DNA of 64,000 nucleotides, taken from assembly GCF_014201145.1 (NCBI RefSeq), contig NZ_JACHDP010000001.1, forward strand, positions 1,240,001 to 1,304,000, written 5' to 3'. The translations under genes were made by a program, and so were the position numbers. The notes beneath the pieces are model-generated. The model was not told the origin of the DNA. It did no database searches and was given only the letters and a program-made list of their open reading frames with translations. Position 1 is the first letter of the stretch. Each line of letters starts with the position of its first letter. This document shows, piece after piece, positions 1 through 7,494 of this stretch. This stretch comes from Micromonospora parathelypteridis. GTDB taxonomy: Bacteria; Actinomycetota; Actinomycetes; Mycobacteriales; Micromonosporaceae.

Positions 1-317
1 CCGACCTGGTCAACGTCAAGCTGGCCAAGTGCGGCGGGCTGCACCCGGCGCGTACCCTCCTCGAGCTGGCCACCGCCCACGGTCTCGGCACGGTGGTCGG
101 TTCGATGATGGAGAGCCAGGTCGGTATCGGGGCGGCAGCCAGCCTGGTCGCCGCATACGGCACCACCGCGGTGGCCGACCTGGACGCGGCCTGGTGGCTG
201 GCCTGGTCGCCGGTGCAGGGCGGGGTACGTTACGACGGGTCGACCGTGGTGCTGCCGGATGCCCCTGGCCTGGGCATTTCCGGGCTTGCTGAAGCAAAGG
301 TGCAGACCCGCGGTTGA
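1..317 (+). CDS. L-Ala-D/L-Glu (dipeptide) epimerase, C-terminal part
   Basis: C-terminal 104 codons of an enolase-superfamily (mandelate racemase/muconate lactonizing) enzyme; the frame runs from base 3 and the start lies outside the window. It shows the NVKLAKCGG strand motif and the later MMESQVGIGAAASLVA segment, which in this superfamily form the last barrel strands, followed by a capping C-terminal tail. Family members of this type epimerise L-Ala-D-Glu from peptidoglycan to L-Ala-L-Glu for reuse. The next gene is an NlpC/P60 endopeptidase, reproducing the ykfB-ykfC muropeptide-recycling pair of Bacillus, and this supports dipeptide epimerase over o-succinylbenzoate synthase. The substrate remains an inference because most of the active site is missing here. 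Confidence 0.75.
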   Translation, partial: DLVNVKLAKCGGLHPARTLLELATAHGLGTVVGSMMESQVGIGAAASLVAAYGTTAVADLDAAWWLAWSPVQGGVRYDGSTVVLPDAPGLGISGLAEAKVQTRG

Positions 318-377
318 TGATCGTTGGTTTCTTTCATAGGGTTCCCCTGGGACAGCCGACACGATCTGGGGGTTGAC

Positions 378-1304
378 GTGGAGCTGCAACCGGGCCGCGA
401 GGCCGTCGTCCGGGTCGCGGTGGCAACACTGTGGACCTCCCCCGAGGCGGTCCGTCCGGTCGACCGCCCGGCGCTGACCGCCGGAGTCGACATCCCGGCC
501 TGGGTCTCCGGTCTGAACACCGACCAGCAGGTCGGCGACTGCGTGCTGAGCCAACTCCTGCTCGGCGAGCGGGTCCTCGTCAGCGAGTTGCGCCCGGACG
601 GCTGGGCCCGGGTCGTCGCCGTTGAGCAGCCCGCCGCCAAGCTGGACCCACGCGGCTACCCGGGTTGGCTCCCCGCCGACCAGCTGACCGCGGTCGACCC
701 GGCCACCCGCACCGACACCGACCACCCGCTGGTGGTCGACGCCACCGTCACCGGGCTGCACGCCGAGCCGAGTGGCCCGGTGGTGCTGCCCGGCGTGGTC
801 GTCGGCACCCGCCTGACCCCGGCCGGCCCTGCCCGCGACGGTTGGCGGCCGGTACACGTCCCCGGGCGGGCCGCGCCGCTCTGGCTGCTCGACAGCCACC
901 TGGTCCCGGCCCCGGCCGCGTCGCCGGCCGCCGAGCAGGCGCTCGCGGTGGCGCAGCGGCTGCTGGACGTGGTCTACATCTGGGGCGGTCTCTCCGCGCA
1001 CGGCATCGACTGCTCGGGGCTCGTGCACCTGGCCTGGCGGCGATTCGGGGTGCTGCTACCCCGCGACGCCGACGACCAGGCCATGGCCACCACACCGCTG
1101 GCGCTGGGCGCGGAACGCCCCGGTGACCTCTACTTCTTCGCCCGGCCGGGCCGGAAGATCCACCACATCGGCATCGTCACCGCCCTGCCCGGCGACGACG
1201 GCCAGCGGCGGATGCTGCACGCCTGCTACCGGCGGCGGCGGGTCATCGAGGAGCCGCTGCCCGCCGATCGGACCGCCACGCTGGTCGGCGCACACCGGGT
1301 CTGA
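378..1304 (+). CDS. C40 family (NlpC/P60) peptidase with SH3-like N-terminus, YkfC-like
   Basis: Predicted gamma-D-glutamyl-L-diamino acid endopeptidase acting on muropeptides taken into the cytosol; no signal peptide is seen. Residues ~1-190 carry two SH3b-like segments, and the NlpC/P60 domain follows. The catalytic Cys is in GIDCSGLVHLAW, the His in KIHHIGIVT, and a third polar residue is probably the His of MLHAC. The GTG at 378 was chosen because GGGGG lies about 6 bp upstream and homologues start just before the AVVRVAVATLW strand. A TTG at 324 in the same frame would add 18 residues. It follows the epimerase gene closely, so the two likely form one recycling operon. Confidence 0.85.
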   Translation: MELQPGREAVVRVAVATLWTSPEAVRPVDRPALTAGVDIPAWVSGLNTDQQVGDCVLSQLLLGERVLVSELRPDGWARVVAVEQPAAKLDPRGYPGWLPADQLTAVDPATRTDTDHPLVVDATVTGLHAEPSGPVVLPGVVVGTRLTPAGPARDGWRPVHVPGRAAPLWLLDSHLVPAPAASPAAEQALAVAQRLLDVVYIWGGLSAHGIDCSGLVHLAWRRFGVLLPRDADDQAMATTPLALGAERPGDLYFFARPGRKIHHIGIVTALPGDDGQRRMLHACYRRRRVIEEPLPADRTATLVGAHRV

Positions 1305-1341
1305 CCGGCCGGGCGCGCATCCGCGCCCGGCCGGTGCCCGG

Positions 1342-2340
1342 TCAGCGTCGGGCGTCGGCCAGCTCGCGGCGCCGGTCCCGGGAGGACTTGACCAGGCTGG
1401 CGGCGGTGGCGACACCCAGGGTGCCGATGATGACCAGCAGCGACAGCCAGATCGGGATGTGCGGCGCCCAGCCGACGTGCTCGCCACCGTTGATGAACGG
1501 CAGGTTGTTGTCGGCCAACGCCTCCAGCACCAGCTTGACCCCGATGAAGCCGAGCACGACGGCCAGGCCGTAGCTCAGGTAGATCAGCCGGTCGAGCAGG
1601 CCACCGAGCAGGAAGTAGAGCTGACGAAGGCCCATCAGCGCGAAGACGTTCGCGGTGAAGACCAGGTACGGCTCCTGCGTGATGCCGAAGATCGCCGGGA
1701 TCGAGTCCAGTGCGAAGATCAGGTCGGTGGTGCCGATCGCGATCATCACGATCAGCATCGGGGTGAACAGTCGCCTGCCGGCCGCGTGGGTGGTGAGCTT
1801 CGCGCCGTCGTACTCCTTGGAGATCGGCAGCGCCTTGCGGCTCCACCGGATCAGCACGTTCTCGGAGAACTCGTCCTCGTCGGGCTCACCCTGCCGGGCC
1901 AGGTTGATCGCCGTGTAGATCAGGAACGCGCCGAAGATGTAGAAGACCCAGGAGAACTGCGTGATCAGCGCCGCGCCGGCGGCGATGAACCCGCCGCGCA
2001 TCACCAGCGCCAGCACGATGCCGACGAGCAGCACCTTCTGCTGGTACTGCCGGGGCACCCCGAAGCGGGCCATGATGATCACGAAGACGAAGAGGTTGTC
2101 CACCGAGAGGCTGTATTCGGTGAGCCAGCCGGTGTAGAACTGCCCGGCCGCGCTGGCGCCCGAGGTCAGCCAGACACCCGCACCGAAGAGCAGGGCAAGA
2201 CCGACGTAGAAGGCGACCCAGAGGCTCGATTCCCGCACACTCGGCTCGTGCGGACGCCGACCGATAATCAACAGGTCGACAAGCAGGACCGCAGTCAGTG
2301 CGACAAGCGTCCCCGCCCACACCAATCCGGACACGTCCAA
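1342..2340 (-). CDS. TerC family integral membrane protein (probable Mn2+ exporter)
   Basis: A 332-residue polytopic membrane protein of the TerC/Alx family with about eight or nine hydrophobic helices. The family signatures are YSLSVDNLFVFVIIM near residue 77 and TDLIFALDSIPAIFGIT near residue 206; their acidic residues inside helices are thought to bind metal. Relatives are linked to Mn2+ efflux and to metal supply for exported enzymes. The start is TTG, supported by GGAGGA seven bases upstream; the nearby ATG is out of frame. A yybP-ykoY element in the leader fits Mn2+-dependent expression. The C-terminus ends in a basic tail. Confidence 0.9.
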   Translation of the reverse strand: MDVSGLVWAGTLVALTAVLLVDLLIIGRRPHEPSVRESSLWVAFYVGLALLFGAGVWLTSGASAAGQFYTGWLTEYSLSVDNLFVFVIIMARFGVPRQYQQKVLLVGIVLALVMRGGFIAAGAALITQFSWVFYIFGAFLIYTAINLARQGEPDEDEFSENVLIRWSRKALPISKEYDGAKLTTHAAGRRLFTPMLIVMIAIGTTDLIFALDSIPAIFGITQEPYLVFTANVFALMGLRQLYFLLGGLLDRLIYLSYGLAVVLGFIGVKLVLEALADNNLPFINGGEHVGWAPHIPIWLSLLVIIGTLGVATAASLVKSSRDRRRELADARR

Positions 2341-2421
2341 CGTTCATTCCTCCGGCAGACACGCGGCGTCGGGCACACCGTACGCCCCCTGGGGGGCCGG
2401 CGTGCCGCTGTCGCTCACTCT

Positions 2422-2558
2422 GGTGACTGTCGGAGGTCTCTTCCGCCGCCACCCCTCGCGGGGCGGCGACCTACGGGGCCGGGTCGGGCCGCCGTGGTTC
2501 CGGCGATCGACCGTGCTGACGACTCCGTCGCGGGGGAATACTCCCCTCCTCGGTGACC
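2422..2558 (-). promoter_or_regulatory. yybP-ykoY type Mn2+ riboswitch upstream of terC
   Basis: Read on the minus strand, the terC leader has the two conserved blocks of this riboswitch: a 5' GAGGGGAGTA near 2550-2540, and a 3' GGAAGAGACCTCCG near 2442-2429. The flanking GGAGG and CCTCC can close the basal stem, and two GC-rich arms lie between the blocks. These correspond to the internal loops that meet to bind Mn2+ in known members. About 80 nt separate it from the TTG start. That stretch contains a GCCCCC/GGGGGC hairpin (near 2385-2400) that may be the expression platform. Placement directly before a TerC gene is the classic context. Confidence 0.8.
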
Positions 2559-2666
2559 ATTGTTGCCCACCACGCCCCGTGATCACACCCCGGGCAGCCG
2601 GTGGCGCTGGCCACCCGTCAACGGGGAACAACGCACGTGCCACACCCGCTGGGCCGTCCTAGGAGG

Positions 2667-3821
2667 CTAGTGCGAGTCGGGGGCGTCGATCGGGTCGGCG
2701 AGCGACCAACCGGCGGCGAGCAGGTCGTCGCAGGCCCGCACCGCCCGGGCCAGTCGCTCCGCGTGCGACCCGACCAGCTCCACCACCGGCACGCCGCACC
2801 CCGCCAACTCGGCACGGAACCGCTCGGTCATCCAACTCCGCAGATGCTCGCCGTCGCGCAGCCCGTCATCAGCGAAGGGCACATCCCGGTGATCCGTCAG
2901 CAGGTACAGCGCCGGCCGACGGGCCGCCGCCCGCACCTCCGGAGACGCGCTGCCCAGGTAGCGCTCCTCCCACACCGCCGTGGCCCGCGCGTCGGTGTCG
3001 CAGACCAGCAGTGGCCCGCTCGTCCGGGCCGCCGCATCCTCGGCCGCCTGCTGCTCGCGGACCACCGTGCGAAAGTCGTCCCGGTCCCAGGTCACGTCGA
3101 AGACCGTCACCTCCGGTGTGCGCTCGCGCAACCGGGCCAGCTTGCGGGCGGTCAACTCCCGGCCATACTCCGGCACCCACGGCGTGCCGTAGTGCGCCGC
3201 GAGCGCTGCCGCCATCGTGGTGGTGCCGGTCGACTCCGCGCCGACCACCACCACCCGGCGCACGAACCAGGCCCGCACCGGCGGGCTCAACCACCGCCAG
3301 TGACCCGCCGGGTCCGCGCGGACGGCCGTCCCGGACACCGGAACGGTCCGCCGATCCAGATCCACCGACACGGGTACGGCGTCGAAGCGTCGAGCCAACT
3401 CCGCGCCGTACGCCTCCGACGAGAAGACCGCGTCCACCCGCCCCGACCCGACCGCCTCGCGGAACACCGCGCAGTGCGCGTCCCAGACGGCCGGGTCGGC
3501 GTAGTCCACCGGGTGGTCGTCGTACCGGCCGACGAAGCGGACCCACGGGGTGCGCGCATGCGCCTCCCGCAGCCATTCCAGCCGCAGCGTGAGCGGAATG
3601 GACTCCCGCCGCGAGGGGGCCACGACGACGGTGACCGTGGCGCAGCGGGCGGCGGCGGCCTCGATCAGCGCGTGGTGCCCGGCGTGCGGCGGGTAGAACT
3701 TCCCCACCACCATCCCATGGCCGAAGTCCGGGGACCGCGCTGGCTGGCCCGGTGTCGTTGACTGGCCCGGTGTCGTTGGCTGGCGGGGTGTCGGCGGGCG
3801 CCCCGGCGCCCCGGCGGTCAC
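2667..3821 (-). CDS. nadR: NadR-like bifunctional NMN adenylyltransferase / nicotinamide riboside kinase
   Basis: A 384-residue protein for NAD salvage. The nucleotidyltransferase half begins at about residue 33 with GMVVGKFYPPHAGH, which contains the HxGH ATP-binding motif. The C-terminal kinase half has a P-loop-like GAESTGTTT in which the usual Lys is Thr, as in other actinobacterial homologues I recall. GTG at 3821 is chosen because it overlaps the pnuC stop as GTGA. An internal ATG at the GMVVG segment would remove residues (FGH) that align with the family. The first ~32 residues are a Pro/Thr/Gln-rich leader coded by short repeats. It probably adenylates and phosphorylates riboside imported by PnuC. 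Confidence 0.88.
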   Translation of the reverse strand: MTAGAPGRPPTPRQPTTPGQSTTPGQPARSPDFGHGMVVGKFYPPHAGHHALIEAAAARCATVTVVVAPSRRESIPLTLRLEWLREAHARTPWVRFVGRYDDHPVDYADPAVWDAHCAVFREAVGSGRVDAVFSSEAYGAELARRFDAVPVSVDLDRRTVPVSGTAVRADPAGHWRWLSPPVRAWFVRRVVVVGAESTGTTTMAAALAAHYGTPWVPEYGRELTARKLARLRERTPEVTVFDVTWDRDDFRTVVREQQAAEDAAARTSGPLLVCDTDARATAVWEERYLGSASPEVRAAARRPALYLLTDHRDVPFADDGLRDGEHLRSWMTERFRAELAGCGVPVVELVGSHAERLARAVRACDDLLAAGWSLADPIDAPDSH

Positions 3822-4483
3822 GCGGCGACCGGGGCCGGGCCGGGCGGGACGGGGGTCGGCCGGTCGACCCGACGCAGGTCGGCCCGCCAGGCGCGCAGCC
3901 CGAGCACACACAGGGCGAGGAAGACCAGGTACAGGACGGCGGTCAGGTACAGCTCCTTGTACGCGTACAACGGGATGTAGATCAGGTCCGCGGTGATCCA
4001 GAGCCACCAGCTCTCCACCCGCTTGCGGGTCTGCCCGTACGTGGCCAGCAGGGACAGCGCCGTGGTCAACGCGTCCGGCAACGGCACGGTCGAGTCGGTG
4101 GCCCGGTCCAACAGGGCCCACAGCCCACCGGTCAGCAGCAACCCGACGACGAGCAGGACCAGCCACTCCCGGCGCCCGGTCCGGCTCACCAGAAGGCGGC
4201 TCCGCCGCTCGCCACCGAACAGCCAGTGCCACCAGCCGTAGCAGCCCAGCGTGACGTACACGATCTGCAGCCCCGCGTCGGCGTACAGACCGGCGGTCCA
4301 GAACAGCAGCATGAGCAGCAGCGCGTTGGCGATGCCGATGGGCCAGTTCGCGATCTTCTGCCGGGCCACCAACCAGACGGTGAGCACACCGGTCAGGAAC
4401 CCCAGCAGCTCCGCCCACGTGGTGCCCGTACCGGCCACCTGGAACGCGGTGCCGGTGAGCCAGTCAATGATCACGATGTTCAC
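3818..4483 (-). CDS. pnuC: PnuC family nicotinamide riboside transporter
   Basis: A 221-residue membrane protein with about seven helices. The family signatures are NWPIGIANALLLMLLFW near residue 46 and the WWLWITADLIYIPLYAYK segment near residue 158, whose aromatic residues stack on the riboside in PnuC structures. PnuC proteins mediate facilitated diffusion of nicotinamide riboside, trapped inside by phosphorylation; the coupled nadR gene downstream (GTGA overlap) supplies that kinase. The 74-bp gap to the divergent gene at 4558 holds a possible -10 (TAGGGT) a few bases before the ATG, suggesting a leaderless mRNA. The C-terminus is Pro-rich. Confidence 0.9.
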   Translation of the reverse strand: MNIVIIDWLTGTAFQVAGTGTTWAELLGFLTGVLTVWLVARQKIANWPIGIANALLLMLLFWTAGLYADAGLQIVYVTLGCYGWWHWLFGGERRSRLLVSRTGRREWLVLLVVGLLLTGGLWALLDRATDSTVPLPDALTTALSLLATYGQTRKRVESWWLWITADLIYIPLYAYKELYLTAVLYLVFLALCVLGLRAWRADLRRVDRPTPVPPGPAPVAA

Positions 4484-4557
4484 CCTAGGGGCACCGTCGA
4501 CACCGGAACAGACCCCGCGTCAGCCCCGGTCCCGCCCACCGTGGGAGGCTCTCCGAC

Positions 4558-4851
4558 ATGGTGCTTGAGGTCGCGCTCATCGACGTACTGCCCGGACACG
4601 AGGACGCGTTCGCCGCCGCGTACGCCGAGGGTCACCCCGTGCTCGCCGGGGCAACCGGCTGCCGGTCCGTGCGGATGACGCGGGGGATCGAGTCCCCCAC
4701 CCGCTTCGTGCTGCTGGTCGAATGGGACTCGGTCGAGGCGCACGAGGAGAACTTCCGGGCCACCGAGCGGTTCGAGAAGTGGCGGGCGTTGATCGGACCG
4801 CACTTCGCCGGGCCGCCCGTGGTCGAGCACTTCCTCGACGTGCCGGCCTGA
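4558..4851 (+). CDS. Antibiotic biosynthesis monooxygenase (ABM) domain protein
   Basis: A 97-residue single-domain ferredoxin-like ABM fold protein. The opening strand MVLEVALIDVLPGHEDAF, the central YAEGHPVLAGATGC segment with a conserved His, and the FVLLVEWDSVEAHEE strand-helix are typical. Such small dimers act as cofactor-free monooxygenases, haem-degrading enzymes or quinone-modifying proteins, and the sequence does not decide among these. It is divergent from pnuC-nadR. The last codons lie inside the first unit of an 18-bp tandem repeat, so the C-terminus may be evolving by repeat slippage. Confidence 0.8.
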   Translation: MVLEVALIDVLPGHEDAFAAAYAEGHPVLAGATGCRSVRMTRGIESPTRFVLLVEWDSVEAHEENFRATERFEKWRALIGPHFAGPPVVEHFLDVPA

Positions 4852-4896
4852 TCCGACGCACCGGCCTGTCTCGACACACCGGGCTGATTCGACACA
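4843..4896 (+). repeat. Three 18-bp tandem repeats spanning the ABM stop codon
   Basis: Units 4843-4860, 4861-4878 and 4879-4896 share the pattern CCGGCCTG..TCGACACA with a few substitutions. The first unit contains the last codons and TGA of the ABM gene, so the array repeats a gene end. No further gene was found from here to 5031. Confidence 0.75.
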
Positions 4897-5031
4897 CAGG
4901 CGTCACGACGTGCCGGCCTGCGTGACGCTGTCGTACCCCACGGTTATCGTGCCCTGCGCACGCGCCGGCCGCCGGTCCCGACGGGCTCGGGGGCGCCGGG
5001 CCCGGTGGCCGCGCGGCGCGCCGCCCTGGCC

Positions 5032-5889
5032 CTACTCGCCGGCGCGCCGAGCCAGCGCGGTGACCGTCTCCTCCGCGGACAGGGCGGCCGCCAGCAACGC
5101 CTCGGTCATCCGCTCGTAGCGGTCGACGTCGAGCACCGTGGCCAACCGGACGTCGGTGGTCAACGCCTCGATCATCACCGTCCGCGGGTCCGCCGGGTCG
5201 GGAAAGGCATAGCAGGAGTACGGCGTGAGCGGGTGCAGCCCGCCGCCGGCCGCCCCAGGTGGCAACAGCCGCACCGTGACATGGGACAGCCCGGTCACGG
5301 CGACCAGGTGCCGCAACTGCTCCCGCCAGACCGCTACCGGCAGGTCACCCGGCTCGCAGACGGCCGCGGCGAGCACCGCCGTGTAGCGCGGCGGGTAGGC
5401 CCGCCTCAGCACCTCCTGCCGCAGCGCCCGGGCGCGCACCTCCGCCTCCACGTCGACCTCCGGCGTGAGCTGGGCGCCTGCCGCGACCAGAACCCGGGCG
5501 TACTCGGGCGTCTGGAGCAGCCCCGGCACCACCGTCGGCTGGTACTCGACGATGTCGGCGGCGCCCGCCTCCAACTCGGCGTAGGTGCGCTGCCGTTCGC
5601 TCATCTCGCCCAGCGTCTTCCACCAGCCTCGGCTGGTCGCCGCGTCCCGAGCGATCACGATCAGCGCGTCCCGGGCCGGCGTCGGCACCTTGTAGATGTC
5701 CAGCAGATCGAGCACATCGGCGAGGTCCGGGCGGCTCTGGCCCAGCTCGATGCGGGACAGTTTCGACGTCGAGGCCCAGCCCAGCCGGTCGCAGACCTGC
5801 TCCAGGGTCAGCGCCTCGCGCCGACGTAGTTGGCGCAGTTCTGCGCCGAGGCGTACACGTCGAATGACAGGACTCGTTGGCAGCGGCAT
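5032..5889 (-). CDS. Helix-turn-helix / DUF5753 (Scr1-type) regulator
   Basis: A 285-residue regulator. Residues ~13-66 form an XRE-type HTH (LGAELRQLRRREALTLEQVC then WASTSKLSRIELGQ). The rest is the DUF5753 domain, recognised by YQPTVVPGLLQTPEYARVL and the later CEPGDLPVAVWREQLRHL segment. Very many paralogues occur in Streptomyces and Micromonospora, often paired with a short DUF397 protein, as in the bld/whi-linked pairs. No DUF397 gene is seen in the adjoining intergenic stretches. Start ATG at 5889. Targets are unknown. Confidence 0.88.
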   Translation of the reverse strand: MPLPTSPVIRRVRLGAELRQLRRREALTLEQVCDRLGWASTSKLSRIELGQSRPDLADVLDLLDIYKVPTPARDALIVIARDAATSRGWWKTLGEMSERQRTYAELEAGAADIVEYQPTVVPGLLQTPEYARVLVAAGAQLTPEVDVEAEVRARALRQEVLRRAYPPRYTAVLAAAVCEPGDLPVAVWREQLRHLVAVTGLSHVTVRLLPPGAAGGGLHPLTPYSCYAFPDPADPRTVMIEALTTDVRLATVLDVDRYERMTEALLAAALSAEETVTALARRAGE

Positions 5890-6002
5890 CCCGGCCTCCC
5901 CATCGAGGGAGACTACGCAGGACGATCACCCAGTGCAATAGGTCGCTCGCTCACCGCAATCAGGTCATTCGGCGCGGTCTACGGATCGGGCCCGAGACAA
6001 CA

Positions 6003-6065
6003 GGGCCGGCCAGGCTGGGCTCAGGGCCGGCCAGGCTGGGCTCAGGGCCGGCCAGGCTGGGCTCA
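6003..6065 (+). repeat. Three exact 21-bp tandem repeats at the end of the VOC gene
   Basis: Three identical 21-bp units (6003-6023, 6024-6044, 6045-6065), then a 7-bp partial copy within the VOC coding end. On the minus strand each unit is seven codons with an in-frame TGA, so the gene's last Arg-Pro-stop is followed by further Arg-Pro-stop copies. Confidence 0.9.
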
Positions 6066-6431
6066 GGGCCGGTAGGTGCCGAAGGCCCAGACGTTCCCGG
6101 CCAGGTCGCGGGCGGCGTAGTCACGGGAGCCGTAGTCGGTGTCGAACGGCTCCTGGGTGATTTCGGCACCGGCCGCGCGGGCCTGGGCGCAGTGGGCGTC
6201 GACGTCCGGCACCGCCACGTAGATCGGGCAGTCGTCATCGGCCGACCTGGGCGTCGCGTCCGCTCGACCGCCCAGCATGATCATGCCGGTGTCGAGGACG
6301 AGTTCGGCGTGCGCGACCGTGCCGTCCGGTGCCTCGTGCACGGCGTGCACCTGGAAGCCGAAGGCGGCGCAGAGCCAGTCGATCGCGGAGCGGGGATCGG
6401 GGTAACGGAAGACAGGATAGACAGTTCGCAT
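6063..6431 (-). CDS. VOC family (glyoxalase/bleomycin-resistance fold) protein, PhnB-like
   Basis: A 122-residue protein with two beta-alpha-beta-beta-beta modules. It opens with the VYPVFRYPDPRSAIDWL segment and closes with FDTDYGSRDYAARDLAGN, typical of YycE/PhnB-like VOC proteins. The enzymatic activity is not determined. It lies 75 bp behind the AraC-type gene on the same strand, and AraC-VOC pairs are frequent in actinomycetes, so the two are probably co-transcribed. The stop codon sits at the edge of a 21-bp tandem repeat. Confidence 0.85.
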   Translation of the reverse strand: MRTVYPVFRYPDPRSAIDWLCAAFGFQVHAVHEAPDGTVAHAELVLDTGMIMLGGRADATPRSADDDCPIYVAVPDVDAHCAQARAAGAEITQEPFDTDYGSRDYAARDLAGNVWAFGTYRP

Positions 6432-6506
6432 GACCCGATTCTGCGGCTGGCGACCCTGCTCCGGATTGGACGAATGTGACCTCGGCGGGTCGTCGACCGC
6501 GTGGTG

Positions 6507-7418
6507 TCAGCCGGCCATCGACCGGGCGGCGAGCAGCGCGGCCGGAGTCGCCCCCGCGAACTCGTGAAAGTCCCGGATCAGGTGGGACTGGTCGTAGTAA
6601 CCGCAGCGCGCCGCCACCTCGGCCCAGTCGACGGCCCGTGTCGCGCCGGCCGACCCCGCACCGGCCGCGGACCGCCCGGCGTCGGTCGGCGGCCCGGCAC
6701 CCGCCCCGGCACCCGCCCCGATGGTCGCGCCCACGTCGGCCAGCGCCGCGTACGCCTGCTGGAAGCGCAGCAGTCGGGCGACCATCTTGGGCGGCAGCCC
6801 CACGTCCTTCCGGAACCGGGAGGCGAGGTGCCGCCGGCTCCAGCCCAGTTCGTCGGCGAGCGCACCCACACCCTCCTGCCCACCGCCGGCGACGAGCCAT
6901 CGCCACGCCCAGTCCAGCCGGGTGTCCACCGGCGGGGACGCCGCCAGCCGGTCGGCGAGCACCCTGTCGAGCAGGGCGAACCGTTCCGGCCAGCCCGCCG
7001 CCTCGGCGAGCCGGCCGCGCAGCTGATCCAGCCAACGGCCCGGGAGCTGCCCGACGCCCACGGCCCGGTTGGTCAGCTCGCTGAGCGGCAGACCGAGGAG
7101 CCTGCGGGCGGTCAGTGGGGCGAGCAGCAACTCGACGCCCTCCCCCACACCCATCGTGCGGGTGGCGCACCAACCGTCGAAGGTGCCGGCCACGAACGAG
7201 TCGACATTCGTGGCCCCGCGCTCCGCGCTGCGCGGGTCGGTCACGTCCAGCGGCGCGCCCCAGCCCAGGATCAGCACCACGAACACGCCCGCCGACTCCC
7301 GGCGGACCAGGGGCACGTCCGCCCGTTCCCGGTAGCCGATGTACCGGTCGACGAACGGGCGCAGCCGGACGTCGGGCAGCCCAAGAACCATCTCCCCGAC
7401 CGGTGCCACCGCCGTCAA
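6507..7418 (-). CDS. AraC family transcriptional regulator with an Ala/Gly-rich insert in the DNA-binding domain
   Basis: A 303-residue regulator. Residues ~1-150 form a DUF6597/AraC-type sensing region. The C-terminal AraC domain has its first HTH near GALADELGWSRRHLASRFRK and the second near WAEVAARCGYYDQSHLIRDF. Between the two HTH units there are ~35 extra residues rich in Ala, Gly and Pro, where the usual linker helix is short. They are coded by repetitive GGC/GCC codons around 6640-6740, so the insert looks like slippage-expanded sequence. The following VOC gene is its probable partner. DNA binding may still be possible because both HTH cores are intact. Confidence 0.85.
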   Translation of the reverse strand: MTAVAPVGEMVLGLPDVRLRPFVDRYIGYRERADVPLVRRESAGVFVVLILGWGAPLDVTDPRSAERGATNVDSFVAGTFDGWCATRTMGVGEGVELLLAPLTARRLLGLPLSELTNRAVGVGQLPGRWLDQLRGRLAEAAGWPERFALLDRVLADRLAASPPVDTRLDWAWRWLVAGGGQEGVGALADELGWSRRHLASRFRKDVGLPPKMVARLLRFQQAYAALADVGATIGAGAGAGAGPPTDAGRSAAGAGSAGATRAVDWAEVAARCGYYDQSHLIRDFHEFAGATPAALLAARSMAG

Positions 7419-7494
7419 CCTCGCCCGCCCTTCGCGCGCCCCGGCCGGCCGCGCCCGAGCGGAGCGCTCGTCGTGGCCAGCCGGGTGGTGGCCG

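Noticed and set aside
3822..4418. Upstream extension of the nadR frame
   Set aside because: It is pnuC read in another frame; the GTG overlapping the pnuC stop is the natural start.
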